The notes: a model not told the origin generated them from the letters alone. A stretch of DNA of 64,000 nucleotides from Paenibacillus herberti (GCF_002233675.1 NZ_NMUQ01000001.1:2553005-2617004); one strand, 5' to 3'; positions 17,752 through 26,435 are shown, counted from the first letter of the stretch. Translations and numbers: made by a program.

Positions 17752-18075
17752 CAAAAAAACCTTCCGCCCACTATGCCAAAGCATAGGGACGAAAGGTTTA
17801 TCTTCCGTGGTACCACCCAGGTTTGCGCCGTATCTTGCAATACGATGCCTCATGAAGTAAGACACAGATGCATGCCTCTACGGTCTTACTTCGGCAGGTT
17901 AACGCATGCCATGCGATTCTCCCTAATAGGAATTATACAATTCCGTTCAGGAAAACAGCTCCGAGGTGAGCTCGTTGGAAAGGGGTGCTGGCGGCGGTTG
18001 CAGCTAATCCGTCGCTCTCTGGACAGTAGAGCCCTTAACACTTCGTCCTCATCAATGCCGTTTGGTATAAGCTTA
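17752..18075 (-). ncRNA. T-box leader of the ilv operon, probably leucine-specific
   Basis: The minus strand carries the conserved T-box CTGGGTGGTACCACGG (complement of 17804-17820). It is followed by a terminator whose stem AACCTTTCGTCCC.../GGGCGGAAGGTT runs into seven T residues (17754-17798). Upstream, the Stem I features TTGATGAGGACGAAGTG and AGAGAGC are present. The segment GAGCTCACCTCGGAGCTG fits the usual specifier context, with CTC (Leu) at 17970-17968. Uncharged leucine tRNA would pair with the specifier and T-box and prevent termination. The T-box is certain; the leucine call is likely rather than proven. Confidence 0.93.
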
Positions 18076-18081
18076 GAACTT

Positions 18082-18110
18082 ATTATATGTTTGACCTTAC
18101 CATCCGTCAA
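18082..18110 (-). promoter_or_regulatory. SigA promoter of the T-box/ilv operon
   Basis: Minus strand: TTGACG (18110-18105), 17-base spacer, TATAAT (18087-18082). Transcription would begin near 18075, just before Stem I. Confidence 0.85.
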
Positions 18111-18268
18111 TACTTAGATTATGCAGTAAACTGAAAAGTTATGTATTCTCTTGTAATTCTATCGCTTCGAAACCTTCGTGCATACATTATGAAGCGGGCT
18201 TACTGGCGGTCGACATAAGGCCGTGACTGAAACGAGCCTAATACCTACAAGCGAAGAAGGGTTGAAAG

Positions 18269-18718
18269 ATGGATATCCAGTATCGCTCCATCATGCCAGC
18301 TGATATGCAGGAGCTAGTCCGGCTGATCCGGACCGAGTTAATTCCGATGTCCTACACCGTGAGCCCCGATGATGCCACTGTCATCGCTGGACTGCCGGAT
18401 CGCTTTCGCAGTGGAGCAACGATTGTAGCCTCCCCAAAAAATGGAGGAAAGCTTCTTGGTTTTATCCACTACGGCCAGTTGCAAGGTATGCTGCATATCG
18501 ACATGCTGGTTGTGAATCCGCAGCATCGCCGTTCCGGCATCGGTCTGAAATTGCTGAAACAAGCCGAACAGAACGGCAAATACGCCAGAAATTTAATGTC
18601 GGTGTTATATGTGGACGATGTCAACGAAAAAGCGCGCCGGTTCTATACCCGTGAAGGATATGAACCGGTGCGCCATCACCCCGAGCTGAAGGTCACACTT
18701 TTTACAAAACCGCTCTAA
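18269..18718 (+). CDS. GNAT-family N-acetyltransferase
   Basis: 149-residue acetyl-CoA-dependent acyltransferase of unknown substrate. The fold is visible from IQYRSIMPADMQELVRLIR through the beta4/alpha3 acetyl-CoA pyrophosphate loop VNPQHRRSGIGLKLLKQAEQ (Q/RxxGxG/A type), to NEKARRFYTREGYEPV, the usual terminal strand. Single gene diverging from the T-box promoter; AAGGG lies 8 bases before the ATG. No terminator separates it from the convergent Gly/Pro-rich gene. Confidence 0.88.
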   Translation: MDIQYRSIMPADMQELVRLIRTELIPMSYTVSPDDATVIAGLPDRFRSGATIVASPKNGGKLLGFIHYGQLQGMLHIDMLVVNPQHRRSGIGLKLLKQAEQNGKYARNLMSVLYVDDVNEKARRFYTREGYEPVRHHPELKVTLFTKPL

Positions 18719-18734
18719 ACGCTTTTACGCCCGA

Positions 18735-19151
18735 CTAGTAAAAACCCTTGCCACCATACCCGGGGCCGAACTGACCGGGCCCACCAGGACCATAAGGTCC
18801 GTATGGGCCAGGTCCGCCCGGTCCGTATGGGCCAGGTCCGCCGGGTCCGTATGGCCCTGGGCCGCATGGACTGCATCCACCGGGGCCGTATGGGCCAGGT
18901 CCGCATGGACCGCAACCTCCACCGAAACCGCCAGCAAACGGCGTCAGTGCAATGGCAAGGACAGAGAACAGTGCGAGCGGTATGATGAAGGCACGAATTT
19001 GGACCTTTCCTGCCTCTTCCTGAACTCGCAGGTAAAGCCGTTCGTTTGCAAACCTTTCCAGCTTGCCATTGACAGCTGAACCGTCTCTCAGCTTGATGTA
19101 AACCCGCCGTCCGACCATTGCCTGAACTTGTGCCTTAGAAATTGTAGACAA
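18735..19151 (-). CDS. Small Sm-like/membrane protein with GPGPYGPG repeats
   Basis: 138 residues, in three parts. Residues 1-50 resemble a small beta-barrel (VGRRVYIKLRDGSAVNGKLE, an Sm-like strand pattern). Residues 51-72 are a hydrophobic segment (AFIIPLALFSVLAIAL). The rest is Gly/Pro/Tyr repeats of the type GPGPYGPGG, with two CGPC-like Cys pairs. Similar low-complexity tails occur in Bacillales spore-coat proteins, so a spore-associated membrane role is possible. The start is TTG, preceded by GGGAGGG at 9 bases. The repeat codons give misleading open frames on other frames and strands. Confidence 0.65.
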   Translation of the reverse strand: MSTISKAQVQAMVGRRVYIKLRDGSAVNGKLERFANERLYLRVQEEAGKVQIRAFIIPLALFSVLAIALTPFAGGFGGGCGPCGPGPYGPGGCSPCGPGPYGPGGPGPYGPGGPGPYGPYGPGGPGQFGPGYGGKGFY

Positions 19152-19317
19152 CTTGTTTTCCCTCCCTTCCCTTTCCTCTCAGTTTATTCAGCGCATTGTT
19201 TTCGGCGTGTACAGATGTCCATACGCATAAGGAAACGGGCTTCTCTACCATTCAGAGGGAGGGTATTTGGGATAACAAGGAGGGAAAGTATGTAACGGCT
19301 ACGAAGGCTATTATGCA

Positions 19318-19364
19318 TAAAAAAACAGGGAGAACTCTGCTCTGCAGCAGAATTCTCCCTGTTA
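19318..19364 (-). terminator. Terminator of infC-rpmI-rplT
   Basis: Minus-strand AACAGGGAGAA/TTCTCCCTGTT stem with inner CTGCTGCAGAGCAG, followed by TTTTTTT; directly past the rplT stop. Confidence 0.9.
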
Positions 19365-19368
19365 AAAA

Positions 19369-19728
19369 CTAAGCGTTCAGTTTTTGCTTGGCTACGTCAG
19401 CCAGGCTGTTGAACGAACCAATGTCGTTCACGGCCAGGTCGGCAAGAACCTTACGGTTCACTTCGACGCCAGCTTGTTTCAGGCCGAACATGAATTTGCT
19501 GTAGGACAAGCCGTTAATGCGGGCAGCCGCATTGATACGAACGATCCACAGTCTGCGGAAGTCACGTTTCCGTTGACGACGGTCACGGTACGCGTACAGC
19601 AGGGATTTGTTAACCTGCTCCTTCGCTGTTTTAAATAGGCGATGCTTGGAACCGAAATAACCTTTTGCGAGTTTAAGAATCCGTTTGCGGCGACGAGCGC
19701 GCACGAATCCACCCTTTACTCTTGCCAT
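19369..19728 (-). CDS. rplT: 50S ribosomal protein L20
   Basis: 119 residues, full length, binding 23S rRNA early in large-subunit assembly. The basic N-terminal extension [27 protein letters not shown] is the family hallmark, and the globular C-terminus ends DVAKQKL. In Bacillus L20 represses its own operon by binding the leader; the leader here has a terminator hairpin that could serve this. Last gene of the operon. Confidence 0.98.
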   Translation of the reverse strand: MARVKGGFVRARRRKRILKLAKGYFGSKHRLFKTAKEQVNKSLLYAYRDRRQRKRDFRRLWIVRINAAARINGLSYSKFMFGLKQAGVEVNRKVLADLAVNDIGSFNSLADVAKQKLNA

Positions 19729-19771
19729 GATGAAAGCCTCCTGTAGGTTCTATTATCAGAAATTAAATGTA

Positions 19772-19972
19772 CTATTTCAGTTGAGCAAGGCCTTGAGCCA
19801 AACGACGAACGTCGCCTGGAGCCATGATCGGTTGAGTTCCCAGAACGCGCTTCGCGCGAGCGGATTTGTGGGACAGCAAGTGATTGCGGTGAGCCTTATA
19901 GCGCATCACTTTGCCGGTTCCCGTAATTTTGAAGCGGCCTTTCAGACTGCTGTGGGTCTTCATCTTAGGCAT
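19772..19972 (-). CDS. rpmI: 50S ribosomal protein L35
   Basis: 66 residues: MPKMKTHSSLKGRFKITGTG at the start and KSARAKRVLG in the body are diagnostic. Between infC and rplT with short gaps and an AAGGAGG site. Confidence 0.98.
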   Translation of the reverse strand: MPKMKTHSSLKGRFKITGTGKVMRYKAHRNHLLSHKSARAKRVLGTQPIMAPGDVRRLAQGLAQLK

Positions 19973-20000
19973 GTCGATATCCTCCTTAAATAATTAGAAA

Positions 20001-20519
20001 TCAATTGTTGTTCTTCGGTGCCAAAATCATGATCATGCTGCGTCCTTCCAGTTTCGGCAAACGCTCTACATTGCAAATGTCGTTCACTTCTGTGAGCAAG
20101 CGCTCCAAGACACGTTGGCCGACAGCAGCATGCGCAATCTCGCGGCCGCGGTAACGGACGGATGCTTTGACCTTGTCGCCTTCACCGATGAACTTGATGA
20201 CATTGCGGAGCTTCGTCTGGTAGTCATGCTCATCAATGTTGGAGCGGAACCACACTTCCTTCAGATCAACGATCTTCTGGTTTTTGCGGGCTTCCTTATC
20301 CTTCTTCTGCTGCTCGTAACGGAATTTGCCGTAGTCCATGATCCGGCAAACCGGCGGTTTGGCTTGAGGAGCAACATTCACAAGGTCCATGTTAGCGTCA
20401 ATGGCCATCTGCAGAGCTTCACGAATCGGCTTGATTCCAAGCTGTTCGCTTTCGGGTCCGACCAGGCGTACTTCTCTCGCCCGGATATCGTCGTTGATTT
20501 GGTGATCTCGGCTAATAAT
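20001..20519 (-). CDS. infC: Translation initiation factor IF-3 (non-AUG start)
   Basis: IF-3 checks start-codon pairing on the 30S subunit. Homology extends upstream of the first ATG (20408): INDDIRAREVRLVGPESEQL and IKPIREALQ lie in frame before it. The frame reaches ATT ATT AGC, with GGAGG upstream, so the start is ATT 20519 (or ATT 20516). Starting infC on AUU is the rule in this family and allows IF-3 to limit its own translation. The C-terminal domain (EVWFRSNIDEHDYQTKLRN, MILAPKNN) is complete; about 172 residues. Confidence 0.95.
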   Translation of the reverse strand: MISRDHQINDDIRAREVRLVGPESEQLGIKPIREALQMAIDANMDLVNVAPQAKPPVCRIMDYGKFRYEQQKKDKEARKNQKIVDLKEVWFRSNIDEHDYQTKLRNVIKFIGEGDKVKASVRYRGREIAHAAVGQRVLERLLTEVNDICNVERLPKLEGRSMIMILAPKNNN

Positions 20520-20761
20520 CGTCCACCTCCGAATGAAATTGGTTGTTGCAGTCCATGAGTATTCAACTACTTATAAACAAACAAAAGCGGGTCCTGCAGT
20601 AGGACCCGCGTGATACGCAATATGAACCGAATGTCTCTCCATAAATGGGAAGAGTGGTTAACATGCGATCGCATACCAGCCGATGGAATCGGTCAGGTGA
20701 GAAGCGGGTGCCTCTGCTTGTGCGACTAGCTATTCAAAATTCAGACCTTAATGAAAACACT
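20520..20761 (-). ncRNA. infC operon leader with terminator (L20-leader candidate)
   Basis: About 240 bases of untranslated RNA. The 3' part holds a terminator, GCGGGTCCT/AGGACCCGC followed by TTTTGTTTG (complement of 20578-20611). An earlier ACCCGC (near 20706) can pair with the terminator's GCGGGT arm, giving an alternative structure. The position before infC-rpmI-rplT matches the L20-controlled leader of Bacillus. I identify it by position and structure, not by a consensus match. Confidence 0.6.
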
Positions 20762-20767
20762 TAAAGG

Positions 20768-20797
20768 AGTATACCATGGCAATATTATGCCTGTCAA
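20768..20797 (-). promoter_or_regulatory. SigA promoter of infC-rpmI-rplT
   Basis: Minus strand: TTGACA (20797-20792), 18-base spacer, TATACT (20773-20768), just past the stop of the upstream glycosyltransferase gene. Confidence 0.85.
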
Positions 20798-20802
20798 CTA
20801 CC

Positions 20803-22047
20803 TTAAGAAGCTTGTTTGCTCTGCACTTCTTCCAAGCGGATGACGCGAGTATGCTGCGTATGGCTCCACTGTTTGTTGTTCTGCGTGAAGAACGCATAGA
20901 ACGTAATCGGTAACCAGCTAAGCTGGAATACGATCATGGAAAGCAGATTCGCGTACATTTTGCCGGACTTAATGCCTTCCAGCATCATAACGAGCGGGAA
21001 CATCAGCGCAGTGGCCGAAATAGCGACTACCGGAACCCAGAACGGAAGGAACTGGTAGATGGACGTAAACAGATTTTCAGCCGGCAGGACATTGTCCATC
21101 CAGATGATTACTGTTCCTACAAAGCCAAGCAACGTGGTGTAAACAGAGAAGGAATACAGCGCCGCATCAAACTTGATGAAGTTGCGCTCTTTAATACTCG
21201 CCCACAGAAGCGGGAAGAAGTACTGCCGGGCCACCGTAAAGTGACCTTGCATCCAGCGCAGACGCTGGCGGGCAGACGCCTTAAACGTAACTGGCTTTTC
21301 GTCATACACTTTTGCGTCGTAGTTCAAGACAGGATGTACGCCACGCTGTACGCAGCGCATGGAAAACTCCAGATCCTCAACGAGGCTTGTCGCTCCCCAA
21401 CCCATCTCCTTCATCAGATTGCTCTCAAAGCACATCCCCGTTCCGCCAAGGAAGTTGGCCATGCCAAGATTCCGGCGAGACAGCTGCCAAAGTCGGTTGC
21501 AGTACCAGTAGGTGATGGCGTACGAAGACGTAACCCAGGAATCATCTGGGTTTTTGGTGTCGAGGTAACCTTGAATGACCTGATGGCCGTTGCAAAGGTC
21601 GTTATTCATGTGAGTCAGGAAGTCCGTCTTCACCAGATTGTCAGCGTCGAACATGACGATTGCGTCGTATTGACGAGGCATCGCCCACAGTTCTTTGAGC
21701 ATCCACTCAATGGCGTAACCTTTACCTTTAAGCTGGTTGTTGAAACGCTCGCAGGCGTTGACACCCATGCTGCGGGAAATAGCAGCCGTGCCGTCTGTGC
21801 AGTTGTCGCAAATAACGAACACATCATAAAGCTCTTTAGGATAATCTAAATTTTTAAGGTTTTCGATCAATGCTCCCACAACTTTTTCCTCGTTATGGGC
21901 TGCCACCAAAATGGCGAATGATTTTTGCGGTTTGTGTTCGATAGCTTTTTTCTTGCGGATGATACCGAAAAGCGCTAGACCGAACTGGTACACCCCTATG
22001 AACGCCAAAAAGATTTGCAAAGCAATCATAATGGAATTGGCTAACAT
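20803..22047 (-). CDS. Membrane-bound family-2 glycosyltransferase
   Basis: 414 residues, processive-type GT2. One membrane helix (about 6-28) precedes the catalytic domain, and three helices follow (about 290-400). Catalytic motifs: FAILVAAHNEE (nucleotide-sugar binding), MFDADN (DxD-like), LVEDLEF (catalytic Asp) and RQRLRWMQGH (QxxRW), all as in polysaccharide synthases of the IcaA/cellulose synthase type. It probably adds sugars to an envelope polysaccharide or lipid; the sugar donor is unknown. Monocistronic by appearance, with AAGGGGG before the ATG. The next promoter begins right after its stop. Confidence 0.88.
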   Translation of the reverse strand: MLANSIMIALQIFLAFIGVYQFGLALFGIIRKKKAIEHKPQKSFAILVAAHNEEKVVGALIENLKNLDYPKELYDVFVICDNCTDGTAAISRSMGVNACERFNNQLKGKGYAIEWMLKELWAMPRQYDAIVMFDADNLVKTDFLTHMNNDLCNGHQVIQGYLDTKNPDDSWVTSSYAITYWYCNRLWQLSRRNLGMANFLGGTGMCFESNLMKEMGWGATSLVEDLEFSMRCVQRGVHPVLNYDAKVYDEKPVTFKASARQRLRWMQGHFTVARQYFFPLLWASIKERNFIKFDAALYSFSVYTTLLGFVGTVIIWMDNVLPAENLFTSIYQFLPFWVPVVAISATALMFPLVMMLEGIKSGKMYANLLSMIVFQLSWLPITFYAFFTQNNKQWSHTQHTRVIRLEEVQSKQAS

Positions 22048-22579
22048 TCGTCTTGCCCCCTTGAGACCCCGATTTTAATATTCTCTCTGTACTTGCTGCG
22101 GGTTCTTTTTCTCTGTTTTTGTTCCAGCGTTGCCCAGTGTGGACGTTGTGTAAAATGACCATTCTGATTTTCCATGGTTCCATAAGCTTTGTCAAAAGCA
22201 GAAAACCGTTCCATTCGCCGTAAAGCAACTGGAAAAACGCTTGCATCAGCTATTAACGACTAGGATACCCTCATTTGCTTCCGTTAACCGCTTATCCCAT
22301 TCATTTGCTGACGTTTTGATGCTTTCGTCCTTACTAACGATCCAACTATCCAAAAAGTTCCCTTTATCCGACATGCCACATATGTCGATTCGGTGAACAA
22401 AACAAGGGAGCATCTTCCAAGATGCGTCCTTTCTCCCATCATTACCATCACTCAGCGGCAATAAAACGCTCAAATTGATTATTCTCCCTTAACAATTGCA
22501 ATTTAGAATAAGGGAAATAATATTCAGACTTAGCAGCGAAGGTTATGATAGGGGTACAAGCGATTGGGGAGGAATAGCT
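22048..22579. other. Intergenic region without a supported gene
   Basis: 532 bases between divergent genes. It contains the perfect palindrome GCATCTTCCAAGATGC (about 22410-22430) and sequences such as TTCCGTTAAC that look like dispersed intergenic repeats. Short open frames here lack ribosome sites. No clear promoter was identified. Confidence 0.5.
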
Positions 22580-23149
22580 ATGAGCGCAATTATCGGCTGG
22601 CTTCGCATGAAGGAGCGGCGGCTGCTCCTGTGGCTGAATCGTGGACCGGTCAACGCGCGGCTGCATGATTTATTTGGACGCTGGCTGTCGACTGTCACGC
22701 ATATGGGGGGAGCAACCTTCACGCTCAGCACCTCCATCCTGCTGATCTTTCTGTCCGCCGGACCTTGGAAAATAACCGTTGGTTGGCAGAGCCTGGTTGC
22801 CGTCGTCATCAGCCACATTCCGGTTATGATCGTCAAGCGTACCTTGAAGCGTCTGCGTCCCTACCAAGCTCTGAAGGGAGTACGGACAGGCAAAAGCCCA
22901 CTGGCGGATTCCTCATTTCCTTCTGGACATACAACAGCGATTTTTGCCTGGATTGTGCCGCTTGTTTATACGGTAGCTATCCATCTCCCGGCCCTATTGC
23001 CGCCGACGCTGTTGCTTGCAGTCGTAATCGCTGGCTCTGTCGGCTGGTCCCGGATGTATTTGGGCCTTCATTACCCCTCAGATGTTGCTGCAGGTGCCCT
23101 GCTCGGTACGGCAACCGCGCTCCTATCCATCTCTTTAATCGGCAATTAA
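22580..23149 (+). CDS. PAP2-family phosphatase (undecaprenyl-diphosphatase-like)
   Basis: 189-residue membrane phosphatase. The three PAP2 signature motifs are all present: KRTLKRLRP (KxxxxxxRP), SFPSGHTTA (PSGH) and SRMYLGLHYPSDV (SRxxxxxHxxxD). They lie between hydrophobic segments near 45-65, 75-90, 125-145 and 165-185. Typical substrates are undecaprenyl pyrophosphate or phosphatidic acid; this short YodM/BcrC-like form is often a lipid-carrier phosphatase. The ATG at 22580 has GGGGAGG 8 bases upstream; an earlier in-frame ATG does not. Confidence 0.9.
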   Translation: MSAIIGWLRMKERRLLLWLNRGPVNARLHDLFGRWLSTVTHMGGATFTLSTSILLIFLSAGPWKITVGWQSLVAVVISHIPVMIVKRTLKRLRPYQALKGVRTGKSPLADSSFPSGHTTAIFAWIVPLVYTVAIHLPALLPPTLLLAVVIAGSVGWSRMYLGLHYPSDVAAGALLGTATALLSISLIGN

Positions 23150-23151
23150 CG

Positions 23152-23195
23152 CAAAACAGCCCGCCGCCCTTAGTAAGGGATAGCGGGCTGTTTTG
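23152..23195. terminator. Bidirectional terminator between PAP2 gene and trmB
   Basis: AAAACAGCCCGC/GCGGGCTGTTTT stem with an inner CCCTTAGTAAGGG, A run on one side and T run on the other; serves both convergent genes. Confidence 0.88.
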
Positions 23196-23268
23196 CCCTT
23201 CAACATGGATCAGAGCCGAGTCCAGGATTAGAAACTCTCTAGTCATTTTGGCTCAAAACGCAACCAGC

Positions 23269-24042
23269 TTAAGCTTGTCCAGAATGAAGCTTTGTTTTTT
23301 CCATATCTTCGCGTTCCTTAGCCGCCTCGTGACTGCGACGAGCCGTTTTTTCCTCACGGTAGGCTGCCAGAGCTGCCGCTCCAACAACAACCTCACAGCG
23401 ATGAATCGGCATCCCTTGCCCGATAAACTTACTTTCGTATTCCGTAAGCACCAGATCCTCGCGCGCGCCATCCCGATGGAGATCCAGCGAAATATTTTTC
23501 ATCTGCATTTCCGTCTCCGCGAAGCTGTTAAGCGAAAACTCGAACAGCAGTCGGGAATCCGTTTTCTGATGGATTTCGCCATTTTCATTGAGAATGACCG
23601 CATACTGCTCAAGAAGACGTGGATGCGTCAAACGGCGACGAGCATGTTTGGACTTTGGCCAAGGATCGCTGAAGTTTAAGTAGATACGCTCCAACTCACC
23701 TGGGGCAAACATATCTGCGATACCCTCGATATTCGCCCGCAGCAGGGCTAGATTCGGCGGATAGCCCTGGAGTCCCAGCTCTTCGCGAGCGAGCAGCGCT
23801 TTTTCGCTGGCACGACGAATCAGCTCATCATATAGATCAACTCCGATGTAATTTACATCCGGATTCAATACACTGTGCTGACTGATGAATCTGCCCTTGC
23901 CCATGCCCAGTTCAACATGAATTGGCTTGTCATTCCCAAAAAAATCCTTCCATTTGCCCTTGTGCTTCGCCGCATCCAGGACAACTAACTGGGGCAGCGC
24001 CTCTAGTTCCTCGCGGATTCCTTTTCTACCTCTTAAACGCAT
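23269..24042 (-). CDS. trmB: tRNA (guanine-N7-)-methyltransferase
   Basis: SAM-dependent methylation of G46 in tRNA; 257 residues. HVELGMGKGRFI is the SAM-binding loop. YIGVDLYDELIRRA follows, and NFSDPWPKSKHARRRLTH contains the TrmB signature (DPWPKxxHxxRR). The tail is a basic/charged extension of about 35 residues (AYREEKTARRSHEAAKERED), longer than in most TrmB proteins. ATG 24042 has GGAGG 11 bases upstream and begins MRLRGRKG, the usual TrmB start. Confidence 0.95.
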   Translation of the reverse strand: MRLRGRKGIREELEALPQLVVLDAAKHKGKWKDFFGNDKPIHVELGMGKGRFISQHSVLNPDVNYIGVDLYDELIRRASEKALLAREELGLQGYPPNLALLRANIEGIADMFAPGELERIYLNFSDPWPKSKHARRRLTHPRLLEQYAVILNENGEIHQKTDSRLLFEFSLNSFAETEMQMKNISLDLHRDGAREDLVLTEYESKFIGQGMPIHRCEVVVGAAALAAYREEKTARRSHEAAKEREDMEKTKLHSGQA

Positions 24043-24135
24043 CTTATTACTTTCCTCCAATAATCGTATATCTGTGAAACAAAAATAGCCCAATCATCCC
24101 GTCTTATTTTGCCCAAGTTAAGCGCCCTTGTAAAG

Positions 24136-24182
24136 AAAAAAAGCGGCTCCCCGAGGCAAACTGCCCTTCGGTGACCGCTTGA
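24136..24182 (-). terminator. Terminator of the small gene at 24.2-24.4 kb
   Basis: Minus-strand AAGCGGTCACCGAAGG/CCTCGGGGAGCCGCTT imperfect stem, then TTTTTTT. Confidence 0.8.
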
Positions 24183-24209
24183 TTGAATGTATTCCGGCTG
24201 CGCCGGCGA

Positions 24210-24404
24210 CTAAGTCAGCATCTGATAGGGAATCGGCTGCTCCAAGGCATAAGTCTCGCTAAGTACATGATTGAGTTTCTTGCGAGCTTCGATTTCGAGG
24301 CGGTGATTGCCATGGAAACGGATGCCAGCGAGAGCCATTAGTTCCTTGACCGTAAGTTCAACCGTTACCGTATTATCGCCTTGCGGAATTTTAACTGTGT
24401 TCAT
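24210..24404 (-). CDS. Small conserved-looking hypothetical protein
   Basis: 64 residues from MNTVKIPQGDNTVTVELTVK, a beta-hairpin-like start, then a helical MALAGIRFHGNHRLEIEARKKL stretch broken by the usual turn. No family recognised. The start at 24404 is chosen because GAGGTG lies 6 bases upstream; in-frame starts 12-14 codons earlier overlap that site. It has its own terminator and is transcribed toward trmB. Confidence 0.6.
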   Translation of the reverse strand: MNTVKIPQGDNTVTVELTVKELMALAGIRFHGNHRLEIEARKKLNHVLSETYALEQPIPYQMLT

Positions 24405-24446
24405 ATTCATCACCTCATCGATTTTTTTACAGCATTCCCAGGACAA

Positions 24447-24741
24447 CAGGCGCTTATGAAAACCAGGGTTATGGCAACATTGGAGGGATGAAAAACCCTT
24501 GATTCGACTGACTTTCTATACTTTTAATTTAACACATCGTGTAAGGTTTATCAAGCCTAAATTAACCGCTTTCATTGCTTATTTTTTGAGGCTTGTCCGG
24601 CCTATAAAAATCGGGGTCCAAGCCTCTGCAAGACCTCTGGCCGATGGCATTCCGATGCGATTTCTTATAAGATGAATAGGAATCGCGCCTGGGCAGCATC
24701 AGATTGTCCGATTCCGGCGCTAGTGCAAGGAAGGAGCCACA
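24447..24741. other. Intergenic region, no gene seen
   Basis: Divergent spacer before ytqA. AT-rich around 24500-24590. No hairpin, repeat or confident promoter was recognised. Confidence 0.4.
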
Positions 24742-25842
24742 ATGGAAGCACCAACAACCAACACCGCTATTGCCCCGCTTTTATGGGCGGACAAGCGGTT
24801 CCATACATGGAATTACGAGATGAGAGAGCAATTCGGCGGCAAGGTGTTCAAGGTCATGCTTGACGCCGGTTTCACCTGTCCCAATCGGGACGGCGCCGTT
24901 GCTACCGGAGGCTGTACATTTTGCAGCGCTCGGGGCTCTGGCGACTTTGCCGGCAGCCGCCGGGAGGATTTGATTCAGCAATTCAATACGATCCGCGACC
25001 GCCAGCACCAAAAATGGCCGGACGCCCGCTATATCGGCTATTTCCAGGCCTATACGAATACGTATGCTCCCGTCGAAGAGCTGCGCCTCTATTATGAAGC
25101 TATTTTGGCCCAGCCCGGTGTTGTCGGCCTATCGATCGCGACCCGCCCCGACTGTCTGCCAGACGATGTAGTGGATTATTTGGAAGAGCTCAATGAGCGA
25201 ACCTATCTCTGGATCGAAATGGGATTGCAGACGGTCCACGAATCCACCTCCGATCTCATTAATCGCGCGCATGATACCGCCTGTTATATCGATGCTGTAA
25301 CGCGCCTTAGAGCTCGTGGTATCAGAGTCTGCGCCCATATCATTTACGGGCTGCCTCAAGAGACGCATGAGATGATGTTAGACACCGGCCGCGCCGTCGC
25401 TGCAATGGATGTGCAGGGCATCAAAATCCACCTGCTTCATTTAATGCATAAAACGCCTATGGTCAAGCAATACGAGGATGGACTTCTCCGCTTCCTGGAG
25501 ATGGACGAGTATGTGCAACTAGTCGTGGACACGCTGGAATTCTTGCCGCCGGAGATGATCGTGCATCGGCTCACCGGTGATGCTCCGCGCGACCTGCTGA
25601 TTGGGCCTACATGGAGCTTGCGCAAATGGGAAGTGCTGAACGCGTTCGACGACGAACTGAAGCGTCGCGACACCTGGCAGGGCAAGCTCTGGCAGCCTGC
25701 TGCTCCCGGCTTTTTGCCGGAGCCTGTCTCCGCTCCGGCGCTGACTAAGCCGGGCAAAAAGCTGTCGGCGGCCAAGTATGCCGCCCTCATGAAAGCAGCC
25801 GCAGCGGAAGCGCCGGACTGCTCGCCGGAGGCGAAGAGCTAA
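24742..25842 (+). CDS. ytqA: Radical SAM protein YtqA/MnmL (tRNA wobble-uridine modification)
   Basis: 366 residues, TIGR01212-type radical SAM enzyme. The cluster motif is the unusual CPNRDGAVATGGCTFC (CxxxxxxxxxxxxCxxC), typical of the YtqA/YhcC subgroup. Later signatures include YFQAYTNTYAP, IATRPDCLPDDVVDYL, WIEMGLQT and HIIYGLPQET. In Bacillus YtqA (MnmL) and YtqB (MnmM) have been linked to the mnm5s2U34 branch of tRNA modification. AAGGAG lies 8 bases before the ATG. The stop overlaps the next start (TAATG). The last 50 residues are Ala/Pro/Lys-rich and probably unstructured. Confidence 0.92.
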   Translation: MEAPTTNTAIAPLLWADKRFHTWNYEMREQFGGKVFKVMLDAGFTCPNRDGAVATGGCTFCSARGSGDFAGSRREDLIQQFNTIRDRQHQKWPDARYIGYFQAYTNTYAPVEELRLYYEAILAQPGVVGLSIATRPDCLPDDVVDYLEELNERTYLWIEMGLQTVHESTSDLINRAHDTACYIDAVTRLRARGIRVCAHIIYGLPQETHEMMLDTGRAVAAMDVQGIKIHLLHLMHKTPMVKQYEDGLLRFLEMDEYVQLVVDTLEFLPPEMIVHRLTGDAPRDLLIGPTWSLRKWEVLNAFDDELKRRDTWQGKLWQPAAPGFLPEPVSAPALTKPGKKLSAAKYAALMKAAAAEAPDCSPEAKS

Positions 25843-26435
25843 TGGGCCTGCTGTCTGTCATCGGCATGGCCCATAGCTGGGTTCGCCAGCGCGTGCAGCC
25901 TGGCGATGCCGTTGTCGACGCCACGCTCGGCGGCGGCGTTGACGCCCGCTTCTTGGCGGAGCTGGTCGGTCCGCGCGGCACGCTGCTCGGCTTCGATATC
26001 CAGCCGGAAGCGATTCGCCGTGCTCGCGAGCGGCTGGAGCCGCTGGCGGCGGAGGGCCGGCTGCCGGGCCGGACAAGCCTGCAGCTGCGCTCGCACAGCG
26101 AGCTTGCCCAGGCGGTGCCGGTGGAGCTGCATGGCCGACTGGCCGCAGTGATGTTCAACCTCGGCTACCTGCCGGGAGCCGATCAGGAGGTTATCACGCT
26201 GCCAGAGACAACGCTGCCTGCTATGGGGGCGGCGCTTCGCCTGCTGCGACCGGGCGGCATTCTGGCCTGCGTGCTTTATCCCGGCCACCTCGGCGGAGCC
26301 GAGGAAGCCGACGAGGTGATGCGCTGGGCGGCCTCACTCCCACAGGAGGCGGCCCAGGCTGCCGTTTACCGGATGGTCCAGAAGCCAGGAGCGCCCTATG
26401 CTCTAGGCATCGAGGCGCGGGTAAGCGGCCGTTAA
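25842..26435 (+). CDS. ytqB: Class I methyltransferase YtqB/MnmM
   Basis: 197-residue SAM methyltransferase, reported in Gram-positive bacteria to methylate nm5(s2)U34 of tRNA to mnm5(s2)U34. The SAM loop is VVDATLGGGVDARFLAELVG, followed by LLGFDIQPEAI. MFNLGYLPGADQEV holds the NLGY/P catalytic-type motif of this subgroup. Translation is coupled to ytqA by the TAATG overlap. Locally GC-rich (ytqB is among the most GC-rich genes here), as seen in the Arg/Gly/Ala content. Confidence 0.92.
   Translation: MGLLSVIGMAHSWVRQRVQPGDAVVDATLGGGVDARFLAELVGPRGTLLGFDIQPEAIRRARERLEPLAAEGRLPGRTSLQLRSHSELAQAVPVELHGRLAAVMFNLGYLPGADQEVITLPETTLPAMGAALRLLRPGGILACVLYPGHLGGAEEADEVMRWAASLPQEAAQAAVYRMVQKPGAPYALGIEARVSGR

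Noticed and set aside
22246-22473. 75-codon minus-strand frame upstream of the glycosyltransferase
   Set aside because: No good ribosome site and contains palindromic intergenic sequence; not convincing as a gene.
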